The position numbers and the translations under genes were made by a program. Below the pieces are notes generated by a model, which saw nothing but the letters and a program-made list of their open reading frames with translations, was not told the origin of the DNA and did no database searches. From assembly GCF_001269985.1 (NCBI RefSeq), contig NZ_BBZB01000001.1, positions 3,720,001 through 3,784,000 of the forward strand: 64,000 nt of DNA, written 5' to 3'. Source of the DNA: Pseudoalteromonas sp. '520P1 No. 423'. GTDB taxonomy: Bacteria > Pseudomonadota > Gammaproteobacteria > Enterobacterales > Alteromonadaceae. Shown here piece by piece: positions 21,240 to 30,712 of this stretch. Positions within the stretch are counted from its first letter, which is position 1; each line of letters begins with the position of its first letter.

Positions 21240-21600
21240 GCTAACATTTGTATAAACGGCACGCACACTTATCAGGTTAGACCTCTTAATATAAATTAAA
21301 AATTAGTAACTAAAAATAAATAGCTTAGAGAAAAATAACGTCAAAAACGGAGGTAGTAAAGTGTGCATGCACGCTTTTCTGGTTAGACCTCTACGTAAAA
21401 ATTACTATTTAATGCTTTATTATCAGACACATGTTGAACAATTTTTAACTAAATAAAGTGTGCATGCACGCTTTGTAATTTATATGCGCCTATTATATCG
21501 GTGCATATTTCCCTACGTGCTTGACTATACAAGTTTTATTTTTTAGCAGCAAGACAAAGCGTGCGACCAAAACTCACAAAGCGTGCTTGTTTTATTGTAA
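21240..21600. repeat. Non-coding region with iterated palindromes
   Basis: AAAGTGTGCATGCACGCTTT occurs at 21358-21377 and 21455-21474, a near-perfect palindrome. Partial copies are GCACGCACACTT at 21259, and ACAAAGCGTGC at 21554 and 21577. GGTTAGACCTCT follows two of them (21275 and 21381). Spacing between the first four is about 100 bases. No gene is seen in 21160-22100. It could be a control region, recombination arm sites of the decayed integrase downstream, or a replication origin remnant. Confidence 0.6.
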
Positions 21601-22106
21601 ATATTTTTGGTACTGTATATAAAAGCAGTTTTAAAATAATTTTCCGTGTCCAAAACTCCATTTTTAAAAGCTTTTAGAAAAGTCATCAGGTTACGTGGAT
21701 ATAGTATTCAAAATTAAAAAATATATAAATTGAATTAAATAATACGGCTTTTTGTCCGCTTCAGGCTCATCGCTGACCTAACCAACTGTGCGATTAGGTC
21801 AAATCCAAAATTGAAAAGTGTCAGATTAAATATGAGCTACTACATATTTAATAACAAACTAAAGAGAATTCCCTCTATGAGTTCTCTTTTCGTATTTATA
21901 ATGTCAGTACAAACGTGTACCAAGCCTCAGGGAGTAGCGCTGAAAACCAGAGCCTGCATAGGCTTTGACAACTTCAAGCTTTTTTTATACACCCTAGTCT
22001 AACCTCCTCACCTCATAAAATTATCTAAGTAGTGTTTCCAAGCATAATTCAGTGCAACCACTTTAAAATATATGCTCAAGCTTTAAACTTACTTAAGAGA
22101 GAAGCA

Positions 22107-23392
22107 ATGGTATTTCGCAAGAGTGTGTTGTATGCCAAAGAAAAACTAGCCCAATTAACGACTAAACACGGGAATACATTTCAGCTAACTAAACTTATAA
22201 ATAGTTTGTCTGTAAAATCAACTAAAGGCGAGGTTACTTTTGTTTTTAGGAAACAAGTTAGAAAAAAGCGCCCATATAAAACACTTGGTAAATTAAGTAG
22301 CAATTATTCGATCGAGCAAGCCCTTACTGATTGTTGGGAGCATGAATTATGTTTGAAAGAAAACGGAGTCATAAATGAAGATATCTATGAGACTCAAAAA
22401 CGTATTGATGAAATAGAAACGTGTGATGATATTGCTTGCGAGTTTTCTTACATCATGACGATGTTGATTTTCCTGTGGGTAACGAGCCACTGCAAAGCCT
22501 TCCTCATCTTCAACAAAAGTATGTAGGCAACATCAGTCCAATAATAGGTCATATCTTAATTACTGCGATAGATAGAAGGCATATAAACCGAGTAACTAAA
22601 AGCATACTAAACAAAGGGAACAGCTCTAGTAAGTATGATTATACCGCATCAGCTAATCATGCTATTTATATAATAAAAAAATTATTAGCATTAGCCGTTG
22701 AATACAAATTAACGAATTTAAATGCGGCTGAAAACATGACAGCTAAAGACGTAGGATACAAAGTAAAAAAATCACGTAAAGCACTTATGTTAACTGAGTT
22801 AAAAACGTTAATCCATCGCCTAGAGTCTAAAGCTGAAACAGAACCAGCTAACGTTTATGCCATATACTTATTGATCTTACTGGGTCCAAGGAAAATGGAA
22901 TTAATCAGTGCAAAAGTATCAGATTTCATGATTGATCTGATACCAGTTAATAATGGGCTTTCACTAGTAGAGGTTATTGCTTGGAAGCAGAAAACAACTA
23001 AAACAGGAGGCATGAGATCTAAATATATCCCCCCTTTCATGCAAGAATGTTTAAATCGACTAGTTGAGATAGGAAATAGTTCTGATTACTTGTTAACAGC
23101 AAGAAAATCAAATAGTAGTAAACCGCATATCAGCTCATCTACACTAAATAAATTTATCAAGCGTATTTCCGGTGATTTAAAATTTTCAGTGCATGAACTA
23201 AGGCACACGACAAGAACTCTACTTAGTGTTTTAAGCATTAGTGACGATATTGCCGAGTCCTATATTTGTCACTCTAAAAACAACTATATGCATGATATTT
23301 ATCACCTTTACCCTGAAAGAAAAGAGGCAGCAATAAAGCTATCTAATTACATAGAAACGCTTGTTAAGTATGTTCGAGAGGAAGATAAATGA
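22107..23392 (+). pseudogene. Second tyrosine integrase, frameshifted
   Basis: The N-terminal arm-binding part (VTFVFRKQVRKKRPYKTLGKL) is read from the ATG at 22107, which has a good AGAGAGAAG ribosome site. Near 22440 the frame changes, and the core and catalytic domains continue in another frame to 23392. Catalytic residues survive: Arg in LGPRKMELISAK, HELRH, His in CHSKNN and a Tyr in YMHDIYH. It is about 40 percent similar by eye to the first integrase in plan but clearly distinct, so a second element was once nested here. Probably dead. Confidence 0.8.
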
Positions 23393-23679
23393 TGGTGTCT
23401 ATATTTAAAAAACCAGAACCTTCTTAGTCGTTAAATGAAGTATTAGCATTACTTGGCTATAAAAAATCTTGGCTATACAAACAAATTCAGTTAGGAAATT
23501 TTCCTTTGCCAGATGTCAAAGTTGGCAAAAAAAATCAATGGCGTCAATCAACTATTTTACGATATCGAGACTACGCTGCACAAAAAAATGGAGCCTATAA
23601 ACAAGCAGTAACTAGCTGGGGTGTTAGTGCTACTATCAATGGTTCTGCAACATATTGCAGGTTTTCATTCAAATATTAA
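23389..23679 (+). pseudogene. AlpA-like regulator with an in-frame stop
   Basis: Starts ATGATG overlapping the integrase stop (ATGA). Reading on in frame past a TAG at 23425-23427 gives LNEVLALLGYKKSWLYKQI, then LPDVKVGKKNQWRQS, a helix-turn-helix protein of the AlpA/excisionase type, ending TAA at 23677. In intact elements such a gene after int controls excision. The early stop and the broken integrase show decay of the same nested element. Confidence 0.7.
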
Positions 23680-23703
23680 ATGTGGAGCATAAATTACGAG
23701 ATG

Positions 23704-23739
23704 GAAACTCTGCAAGGTATTGCAGAGTTTCCATCAGTT
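23704..23739. repeat. Long perfect hairpin
   Basis: GATGGAAACTCTGCA and TGCAGAGTTTCCATC form a 15-bp perfect stem with a 6-base loop after the AlpA-like pseudogene. No T-run follows, so it may be a transcript end, a protein site or a recombination remnant. Confidence 0.5.
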
Positions 23740-23923
23740 AGCCTGCGCTCTTAAGCTCTTTCATACAACTAATATGACCATATTTCAGCGATAACTTGCA
23801 GAACTACCCCCTATTTAGTTTTACTTCTCTATTGCAGGATAATTAACACTCTGCGAGGAATAATATGCAGGTAATAAATTAGTTACGGTTAAGCTTTTGC
23901 CGTAAGTTAGCATGCCCTTGTAA

Positions 23924-24202
23924 TTATATAGAACGCTTTATAAACCTAGCACTGATTTTAAACCCTCCTGGCGCCAATAACTTATTGAGTACTGACAAGC
24001 GAGGATCTGTATTTCCTTTTTCAATATCACGTAATGTTTTATCTGAAACTTTAATAAATTTTGCATACTGTGTTTGAGTCATACCATATAATGCTGTGCG
24101 AATAGTTTTGATCACTTCACCATGAGAAATAGTGTTTTGTTCTAAATTACTTTCTAGCTTAGCTAAAATTTCTTTTCGCTCTGCAACAGATAAATTAGCC
24201 AT
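23924..24202 (-). CDS. XRE-family antitoxin-like regulator (HipB-like)
   Basis: 92 residues. A helix-turn-helix of the XRE type spans about residues 38-80 (GMTQTQYAKFIKVSDKTLRDIEKG). The gene overlaps the end of the HipA-like gene by 8 bases and is the second gene of the pair, the reverse of the E. coli hipBA order but common in other HipAB-type modules. It should bind the palindromes upstream of the pair and neutralise the kinase. Assignment is by fold and context. Confidence 0.8.
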   Translation of the reverse strand: MANLSVAERKEILAKLESNLEQNTISHGEVIKTIRTALYGMTQTQYAKFIKVSDKTLRDIEKGNTDPRLSVLNKLLAPGGFKISARFIKRSI

Positions 24203-25526
24203 CGTAAACTCCCATATCCTTTAATTTATTTTTTATGTTGTAAAAACCTATGGCTGGAAAATTTAAAATCTCTTCAGGGCAATTTAGCTTCTCCAACATA
24301 GTGGGTAGCTCAATCAGTTTTTGGGCAATTGGCTTTATAAAATTAATCAATTCTGCTGGTTCACAAAAATCAGCAAGCTCTTTCGATACATTTTCAAAGT
24401 TTACTTGTCCACTTCTTTCACAATCCTTTTCCCACTTAAATAAACGAGTCACTATTTCAGGATCAGCTTTCATTGGCGCAAAATCATAAATAGGAGCAAA
24501 TTGGATATCGCCTTCTAATTTTAAAAACGAAATATTTCGACCATGATTATCCGAATTACCAAAAACTAAATTTAAAAAGTCTCTCACGACATACTGCTTT
24601 GCAAATTCAGCACTAGTCATTTTTGTATCACTTTTTATTCGACTCCAAACTTTTTCCATCACCTTAAAATGATCATGATAGCTGCCTGGCTCTGCATTAA
24701 TGATTGAGTAAATGCTTTCTAATCCAATTCTGGTTGCTTCATTATTTTCGACTCGAATATCAAAGCGAGGTAACCATAAGCTAACTTGTCCTTTATGTTC
24801 TAATATTTTCAACCTAGACACTTCAATTGTTTCAATTTCAGTTTCTAATAAAATATCAGTTAAGACTTTATAATAAATACCTTCCGCTTTTAATAGATTG
24901 TTATCCCTAGACGTTCGATTATTTCTCGCAAATTTGGTCAAATAAGGTGTAGCCGTTAATGATTTTCCGGCAAAATCACCATCTATATAAACTTCCTCAT
25001 CTTCTAGCATAAGTAATAACTTAGGTGCTACTCCACCAGCACCTGTTGCCCCACCAACGGCTGCCCCTTGCTCATTGGCATACTCAAGAAAGTCGTGCTG
25101 TAATTGAATTACATCATTTATTGGAAAGCGAAAGTTATTATCTGCAAGCTTCTTAGGTACAGACTCCTTAACTCTAAGATTACCCACTGGCGACATACAG
25201 GCATGTGTTAATAAAGTGAAGTTTTGCTTAAACTCATCGGCACGGCTTACATTCAAAAACTTCAGCCACCAATCTCTAGATTTTCCTACAGGTAAAATAT
25301 CATCGAGTAATGCAGGCCAATTCGTATATTCTGTTGGAATAATACTGATAGGAGCATTAATAGAACATGCCCAGCAATCTTTAATTTCATAACTAGCTAC
25401 AGATGCAATATAATCAGGATAGTAAGATAAAATTACACTTGAACTTACTTGTTCATATGTAAAGCTTAGTTCAGCAGCATCCCACCACTTACCTTGATTG
25501 AATAATTGAAGTGTTACATTTGGCAT
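24195..25526 (-). CDS. HipA-like serine/threonine kinase toxin
   Basis: 443 residues, the usual HipA length. N-terminal small domain (1-150), a Gly-rich loop GAAVGGATGAGGVAPK near 154-169, and the kinase core with VFGNSDNHGRNISF (catalytic Asp, near 339-352) and IYDFAPM (metal-binding Asp). HipA kinases stop growth by phosphorylating a translation target such as glutamyl-tRNA synthetase; the target of this branch is unknown. It is first in a toxin-antitoxin operon under three operator-like repeats. It appears intact. Confidence 0.88.
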   Translation of the reverse strand: MPNVTLQLFNQGKWWDAAELSFTYEQVSSSVILSYYPDYIASVASYEIKDCWACSINAPISIIPTEYTNWPALLDDILPVGKSRDWWLKFLNVSRADEFKQNFTLLTHACMSPVGNLRVKESVPKKLADNNFRFPINDVIQLQHDFLEYANEQGAAVGGATGAGGVAPKLLLMLEDEEVYIDGDFAGKSLTATPYLTKFARNNRTSRDNNLLKAEGIYYKVLTDILLETEIETIEVSRLKILEHKGQVSLWLPRFDIRVENNEATRIGLESIYSIINAEPGSYHDHFKVMEKVWSRIKSDTKMTSAEFAKQYVVRDFLNLVFGNSDNHGRNISFLKLEGDIQFAPIYDFAPMKADPEIVTRLFKWEKDCERSGQVNFENVSKELADFCEPAELINFIKPIAQKLIELPTMLEKLNCPEEILNFPAIGFYNIKNKLKDMGVYDG

Positions 25527-25535
25527 ATATCGACC

Positions 25536-25633
25536 AGTAGTTTGTTACCGTTAATATACAAATAGTAGCACAACAACGGTAGAATACTACCGTTTAAATT
25601 AAAAACACCACTAACAAACGGTAACAAACTACT
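25536..25633. promoter_or_regulatory. Operators of the HipA/HipB-like operon
   Basis: AACGGTAGAATACTACCGTT (25575-25594) is a perfect palindrome around AATA. It is flanked by AGTAGTTTGTTACCGTT (25536-25552) and its exact reverse complement AACGGTAACAAACTACT (25617-25633). All share AACGGTA. The cluster sits right at the start of the operon, as expected for autoregulation by the XRE protein. Confidence 0.75.
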
Positions 25634-25763
25634 TTTCTAAATATCAGCTATTATGGGAATAATGAGCAACCCTCAAAACTATATAGTTTTACTTATCTTT
25701 TTAACGACTTCTTATAGTTTCTGTATTTAAACTTCTTACAAGTTAATTAACAGCGGGAATAAG

Positions 25764-26041
25764 ATGAAAAATTTCACCAAAATACAGCGAATTGCAATCG
25801 CTATTCTTTTAGTAACAAAGGGCGTTAAAAGTGAAGAACTGGAACCTCTAGGATAACAAAAAGTCAGGCTGACTCATGGGCTAGATATTTACTTGATAAG
25901 CACATCACTTTTCAAGATGCTCTGGATATTTACCATGAAGGAGATACAGAGGTGTCTATCAACCATTTATTGACTTTATGCCTAGATCAACGCTTTTTTA
26001 CAAAGTCCCCCAAAAGTTCTGATAAATTACAAAAAAATTAA
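25764..26041 (+). pseudogene. Remnant of a small gene
   Basis: A 31-codon frame from the ATG at 25764 (GGGAAT before it) starts MKNFTKIQRIAIAILLVTKG and stops at 25856. A second frame then reads SQADSWARYLLDKHITFQDA and on to a stop at 26041 without its own start. Together they look like one small gene broken by a shift. Function unknown; the call is weak. Confidence 0.35.
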
Positions 26042-26042
26042 T

Positions 26043-26067
26043 AAAAGCTGGGTTAATCCCAGCTTTA
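26043..26067. terminator. Bidirectional terminator
   Basis: AAAGCTGGG TTAAT CCCAGCTTT stem with A and T tracts, placed 9 bases after the stop of the minus-strand gene at 26077. Confidence 0.8.
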
Positions 26068-26076
26068 TTCTTGCTG

Positions 26077-26478
26077 TTAAAGAAATCTCAGTGCATCGTC
26101 CAAAGCTACTATTTTACGAGTTCCTCTGCCCACTAAGATATAATGTGTATTACCAGTAGCAAAAATGCAATTGTCATATATATTAATCATTGCTGCTGTT
26201 CGAACCCAACCTCCTACGGGAAACCGCTCTAGTTCATCAAAAATAATTGTACTACCTTTAATAACCAGAACATTAGATTCATTAAGCTGAGGAGGTGGCT
26301 GAACATCCCAAATCATCCAATCCTTAACCACACATACTGGTTTATTTGATTCTATCTGCTTGCTCTTTTCTTTCATTTTATCAATTTGAGATTCAGAACA
26401 ACCAAAGTCTGTAATAGCTCCCGGTTCATTTAATACGCCCGCTAATCTAGCAATCTCTTTTTTTAAATCGTCAGTCAT
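26077..26478 (-). CDS. Conserved hypothetical protein, unknown function
   Basis: 133 residues, soluble. The first 50 residues are charged and helical; the rest is probably a beta-rich domain with KGSTIIFDELERFPVGGWVRT and THYILVGRGTRKIVALDD. I do not recognise a named family with confidence. It has its own terminator and no partner in the same direction, so it is probably a single-gene unit carried as island cargo. Codon use looks like its neighbours. Confidence 0.65.
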   Translation of the reverse strand: MTDDLKKEIARLAGVLNEPGAITDFGCSESQIDKMKEKSKQIESNKPVCVVKDWMIWDVQPPPQLNESNVLVIKGSTIIFDELERFPVGGWVRTAAMINIYDNCIFATGNTHYILVGRGTRKIVALDDALRFL

Positions 26479-26649
26479 AATTACCTCTATAGGTTAAAAA
26501 TATGACTAGCTTGAATCAAGTTTCCGACCTGTCAAAAATCCTACTTCGCATTTAAAACACGTACAAAATCGTTTTAGCTGGAATATTACAGAAATGGATG
26601 ATTTATTTTGCCTGTGGAATCAGCATGCAAAATGCAAGACCTGATAATC

Positions 26650-27960
26650 ATATAGAAAGCTCCTAAGTGTTAAGCGTAAAGTATGTGCCGTCCAAAACAC
26701 TTTTACGAACACTAGGAGCCTAAGATGAAACTATATGGTGGAATTGATTTACATTCAAATAATAGTGTATTTGCTATTAAAGATGAAAATGGTGAAATTA
26801 AAGCAAGAAAAAAATTACCCAATGATTTAAATATGATTTTTCAGTTTTTAGGCTCTTTTGAAAATGAATTAGTTGGCTTGGTAGTTGAGTCTACTTTTAA
26901 CTGGTATTGGTTAGTCGACGCTTTAATGGATGCTGGATTTTGTGTTCATCTCGCCAATACGACAGCGATCCAGCAGTATTCTGGTTTGAAATATGCTGAT
27001 GATAATAGTGATGCTGCTTGGCTGGCAGAAATGTTGAGATTAAATATTCTACCTGAGGGGTATATCTACCCAAAAGCAGAGCGAGCAGTACGAGATTTGA
27101 TGCGTAAACGGATGCAACTTGTTCAACAAGCCACGAAAAACCTTTTGTCCATCCAGGGGCTATATATGCGTCATTTGAGTTATAAACTGAGTAATAACAA
27201 AATAAAACAACTCTCAGCTGAAGACATAGAAAAAGATTTTTTATCAACAAATGTTAGTCAGGCTACAGTTTGCAACCTAGCTGTAATGAACTGTCTAAAA
27301 ACACAAATTAAGACGATTGAACGTGTCATATTAGAACAGGTTAAATTAAGAGCGCAATTCCAACAACTGACTAGCATTGATGGTATTGGTAATATTTTAG
27401 CCCTCACTATTATGCTTGAAACTGGTGATATTAAGCGTTTTGACAAGGTAGGTAATTACGCATCTTATTGTCGATGTGTCAGTGGTGCTCGTTACAGTAA
27501 TGGTAAAAAGAAAGGCAGCACAAATTCAAAAAATGGCAATAAAGATTTGGCATGGGCTTTTGTTGAAGCCGCTAGCTTTGCTATCAGGTATAACAAAACA
27601 GTGAAAAGTTATTATCAACGAAAAGCAGCAAAAACAAATCAAACTGTTGCGATAAAAACAGTGGCCCATAAATTAGCGAGAGCTTGCTTTTATGTTTTGC
27701 GAGATGACGTGCCTTTTGAAGCTAAAAAAGCTTTTTGTTAACAGAATTTGGTTAAGGTAATGAGTTATACAAGGGGTTGGAAAAACCACGAGACCTGATT
27801 AAACCTTTACCTTAACCATTCCAATTTAATTGTAAAAATGAGTATGCCCAAAGTTAAAGCCATAACGGGTTGGATTGCCTTTAGCAGGCAAAGCCATAGA
27901 TCTGTTAATTACAGAAACTTCTGTAAAGAACTGGATTAACTTTGGCACTAAATAATTACT
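26650..27960 (+). mobile_element. IS110-family element, approximate bounds
   Basis: An IS110-type transposase flanked by structured non-coding DNA. Upstream, GCTCCTAAGTGTT (26659) pairs with AACACTAGGAGC (26708). Downstream, GGTTAAGGTAA (27750) pairs with TTACCTTAACC (27807), and CCAAAGTTAA (27848) pairs with TTAACTTTGG (27936). IS110 elements lack ordinary terminal repeats, so the true ends cannot be fixed from one copy. The flanks are the right place for a bridge-type guide RNA. Confidence 0.7.
26725..27741 (+). CDS. IS110-family transposase (DEDD recombinase)
   Basis: 338 residues, normal for the family. The N-terminal RuvC-like DEDD domain shows Asp in GGIDLHSNN, Glu in VVESTFNWYW (near 60) and Asp pairs in KYADDNSDAAWLAEM. 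The C-terminal Tnp20 domain has the SIDGIGNILALTI helix-hairpin part and the SGARYSNGKKKG region bearing the catalytic Ser. The ATG directly follows a hairpin. It appears intact, so the element may still move. Confidence 0.9.
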   Translation: MKLYGGIDLHSNNSVFAIKDENGEIKARKKLPNDLNMIFQFLGSFENELVGLVVESTFNWYWLVDALMDAGFCVHLANTTAIQQYSGLKYADDNSDAAWLAEMLRLNILPEGYIYPKAERAVRDLMRKRMQLVQQATKNLLSIQGLYMRHLSYKLSNNKIKQLSAEDIEKDFLSTNVSQATVCNLAVMNCLKTQIKTIERVILEQVKLRAQFQQLTSIDGIGNILALTIMLETGDIKRFDKVGNYASYCRCVSGARYSNGKKKGSTNSKNGNKDLAWAFVEAASFAIRYNKTVKSYYQRKAAKTNQTVAIKTVAHKLARACFYVLRDDVPFEAKKAFC

Positions 27961-28266
27961 GAGGCTTTGTAGCCAAGAGCAGTAGTCATCCAGTTTATTG
28001 GCTGACTACACCGCTTTAATTCAGATGGGTGACTGGTGCATATTCACACCAACATTGTGATTTTTAGGTGCGTATTAATAAATAATTGAAATTGGCGGTA
28101 CAAAAAACATTTTTACTTGGTTTTTAATAAAAAACACAAGAAAACACACATGTCTGCTTGACCGGAAATTTCTAATGGGTGACCCCATATTTCTTTCACT
28201 GACCCCATATTTCTTTCATGAATTAAGTAAAAATTAGCATTGTAACTATAGGATCATAACAACTAA
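27742..28266. other. IS110 tail and short direct repeats, no gene
   Basis: The left part belongs to the IS110 element. At 28180-28198 and 28200-28218 the 19-base TGACCCCATATTTCTTTCA is directly repeated, one base apart. No coding region is seen. The repeat could be the scar of another element or a regulator site before the AlpA-like gene. Confidence 0.55.
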
Positions 28267-28713
28267 ATGGATAAGCCGTTTACACCCAATTTATGTGAGC
28301 TAGCAGACAGTATGGGGATCGCTATGTATCAGCGATTCACACCTACTGAAGCATCACTATTTTTACGGTGTCCATTAGCTGAAATCACTAAGCTACAGAC
28401 TAATCATCAAATCGAGTTTATTCAAGTTACCGAAAAACAAACTGAGTTTTTTGGTTTTCAATTACTAAATTACCAACTAGGTAATATACAGGTAACAGTT
28501 CAGCCTTCAAACCACAACCATACGCATGCCTCTAATTCTTCATTGCCAGATAAAATAATTCGTTCAAAAGAAGTGCAAGAATTAACAGGGTTATCACGAA
28601 CTACAATATGGCGGTTAGAGCGTACTGGAAAATTTCCTGCACGTGTTGCTTTAACAGCTGGTAGTATTGGTTGGCGACTGACTGAAATTCAGGAATGGAT
28701 TAAGAAATGTTGA
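28267..28713 (+). CDS. AlpA-like regulator / excisionase candidate
   Basis: 148 residues. The C-terminal 55 residues (DKIIRSKEVQELTGLSRTTI, then WRLERTGKFPARVAL and GWRLTEIQEWIKKC) are a full AlpA/MerR-like helix-turn-helix. The N-terminal 70 residues contain a second weaker helix-turn-helix-like segment (TPTEASLFLRCPLAEITKLQ). AlpA-type proteins activate or perform excision of P4-like islands, so this is the best candidate for the recombination directionality factor of the island. It lies 212 bases before the FtsK-type module and might also regulate it (inference). Confidence 0.8.
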   Translation: MDKPFTPNLCELADSMGIAMYQRFTPTEASLFLRCPLAEITKLQTNHQIEFIQVTEKQTEFFGFQLLNYQLGNIQVTVQPSNHNHTHASNSSLPDKIIRSKEVQELTGLSRTTIWRLERTGKFPARVALTAGSIGWRLTEIQEWIKKC

Positions 28714-28924
28714 GCCCGACTTTTATTATATATTAACTAGCAAAGTTTGATTTCACTATATCCAATAAAAAAGATTAATTAATAATCTATGAATTGACTT
28801 CAAACCATTGTAATAAAGGCTCGTAAATTGATAGTATTTAAGCTTAACAAATAAAAACTATAAACAATCTCAGATATTTATAAAAACATGTTAAACGCAT
28901 GAATATTCATACTTTTCTATAAGG

Positions 28925-30712
28925 ATGCTGTCAGTAAAAATGAATAATAACTACGGAATAAATATTGGTAATTTACAAAACTCTGAAGGCATTAAATTAC
29001 CTTTAATATTACCCCTATCAACTGGCGGCTTTATAGTTGAGTATTCATTGGATAAGAGCCAAGAAGCATTACAGTTTATACAAAAACTAACACTTTCATA
29101 TATTACAGCGCTTTCAGAACAGTTAGTTACTATCCATACTTTTGATTTTTCATTAAAAAATCCCTTCAAAGAATTAGCGCAACTTAAAGATACTGGAATA
29201 TACAATTCTTACTCAGAAAAAAAAGCGCTGAAAGCATATGAAGAATTAGAAGAGCTAGTTCGGTATCGACACTATGAATTATTGACGGGCTATGAAGATA
29301 TTCACTCATATAATCAGAACTCTCCACAAAAAGAAAAATTCCATATCGTTTTGTGGAATATTGAACACATTGTCAGTCAGTTCGGTACAATAAAAGATAT
29401 TAAATCTTTTATTGAAGCAAGCCGTGAAGCAGGGGTTTATATTATTGCTTATGCTTCTGATGAAGCATTAATAAGCTTAAGCAATAACGACCGAAAAGAA
29501 ATTGTTAAATCTTCACAAATTATTTCTACTGCTTATAGTGTAATTAAAATAAATGACAAACAAACACAATTAATAGCAGTTGATGATCAAACAATAAAGT
29601 TAAAAGAACTTATCAAACGTTTTAAATTTAATCATAACGTCGATACTGACAACGCAAAAATATACCAACAAGCAAATGACATCAAAGAAAGGCTACTACT
29701 TGATTCAAATGATAAATCTGAAGATTTTTTACGTATCCCTATTGGTACTACCTTAGACGGTCGTACGGAAATTAACTTTTCATTAGGAGATCGTTCAAGT
29801 GTTTACCATGCATTTATAGCAGGCACAAACGGTACGGGGAAAACGACTTTAATCAACAATATAATTTTAGGTATTGCTGAGAACTTTACAGCAAACCAAG
29901 TAAAACTATATCTGATGGATTATAAGCAAGGTGTTGAATTTCAAGTTTTTGAAAAACACCCTAACTGTGAGCATTTATTTCTAGATAATACCAATGTAGC
30001 TGCTGCTATAAACTTAATAGATGATTTTGCAAATTTAATTAATACTCGAAGTGAGTTATTTAAGGATGCAGCTGTTAGTAACATAGATGACTATAATAAA
30101 ACACAGTCTAGTAAGGTCATTCCTCGAATAATATTAGTAATAGATGAAGTACAACGACTGTTTTCCGGTGGTTATAAAGAACAAAGTCATTTCGAACAAC
30201 AGCTTGAATATGTTGTTCGACAAGGAAGAAGTTTCGGCATTCACATTATTATGTCTACCCAGACTTTAACCGGAGCAAATATTAGTCCAGCTATAATGTC
30301 GCAAATTCCTCTTCGTATAGCTTTTAAACTAATTGGTTCTGAAATATGGAAAATTTACGCATCTAATAATGATGAACCAGCAAGACTCGGAAAATACCAA
30401 TTTATATACAATAACGAAGCAGGTGAAAAAACAGGTAATACCATTGCCAGAGCAATGCCCCCAAGAGAAGTTTCCAGCATTTTGTCTACCGTTATAAGTA
30501 GCAGACATAAAGAAGAAATGATTTTTCCAAAAATATCAAATAAAACTACGGCCACTTCAACGGAAGAGGCTGAAAAAAGAGAATCATCCCATGATATTGA
30601 AAACGTAGCTTCCATTGAAATAGATAAATTTCAACCGTTTGATTTAACTGAATACAGTGAAATGATGGATAAATTAAATGTAACTGAAGAGGTTGCTACA
30701 AATAATGAATAA
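28925..30712 (+). CDS. FtsK/SpoIIIE-type ATPase of an unknown four-gene module
   Basis: 595 residues (590 from the second ATG at 28940). The first 230 residues include a segment that looks like a decayed ATPase half (FHIVLWNIEHIV, then SREAGVYIIAYAS). The active ATPase spans about 260-500: Walker A GTNGTGKTT near 299, Walker B IILVIDEVQRLF near 400 and sensor STQTL near 442. No membrane segment and no winged-helix gamma domain are seen, unlike FtsK. The pairing of a weak and an active ATPase half recalls EccC/EssC of type VII secretion. It starts a tight four-gene run. The role (DNA or protein movement) is not known. Confidence 0.8.
   Translation: MLSVKMNNNYGINIGNLQNSEGIKLPLILPLSTGGFIVEYSLDKSQEALQFIQKLTLSYITALSEQLVTIHTFDFSLKNPFKELAQLKDTGIYNSYSEKKALKAYEELEELVRYRHYELLTGYEDIHSYNQNSPQKEKFHIVLWNIEHIVSQFGTIKDIKSFIEASREAGVYIIAYASDEALISLSNNDRKEIVKSSQIISTAYSVIKINDKQTQLIAVDDQTIKLKELIKRFKFNHNVDTDNAKIYQQANDIKERLLLDSNDKSEDFLRIPIGTTLDGRTEINFSLGDRSSVYHAFIAGTNGTGKTTLINNIILGIAENFTANQVKLYLMDYKQGVEFQVFEKHPNCEHLFLDNTNVAAAINLIDDFANLINTRSELFKDAAVSNIDDYNKTQSSKVIPRIILVIDEVQRLFSGGYKEQSHFEQQLEYVVRQGRSFGIHIIMSTQTLTGANISPAIMSQIPLRIAFKLIGSEIWKIYASNNDEPARLGKYQFIYNNEAGEKTGNTIARAMPPREVSSILSTVISSRHKEEMIFPKISNKTTATSTEEAEKRESSHDIENVASIEIDKFQPFDLTEYSEMMDKLNVTEEVATNNE

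Noticed and set aside
21255-21590. CRISPR array
   Set aside because: The repeats are few, palindromic, unequal in form and about 100 bases apart; no cas gene is present.
21811-22002. A 63-codon frame in the gene desert before the second integrase
   Set aside because: No ribosome site, odd composition and no domain; the area is AT-rich and such frames are expected by chance.
28925-30712. The chromosomal FtsK cell-division translocase
   Set aside because: It lacks the four N-terminal membrane helices and the C-terminal gamma domain, and lies in an island next to unrelated partners.
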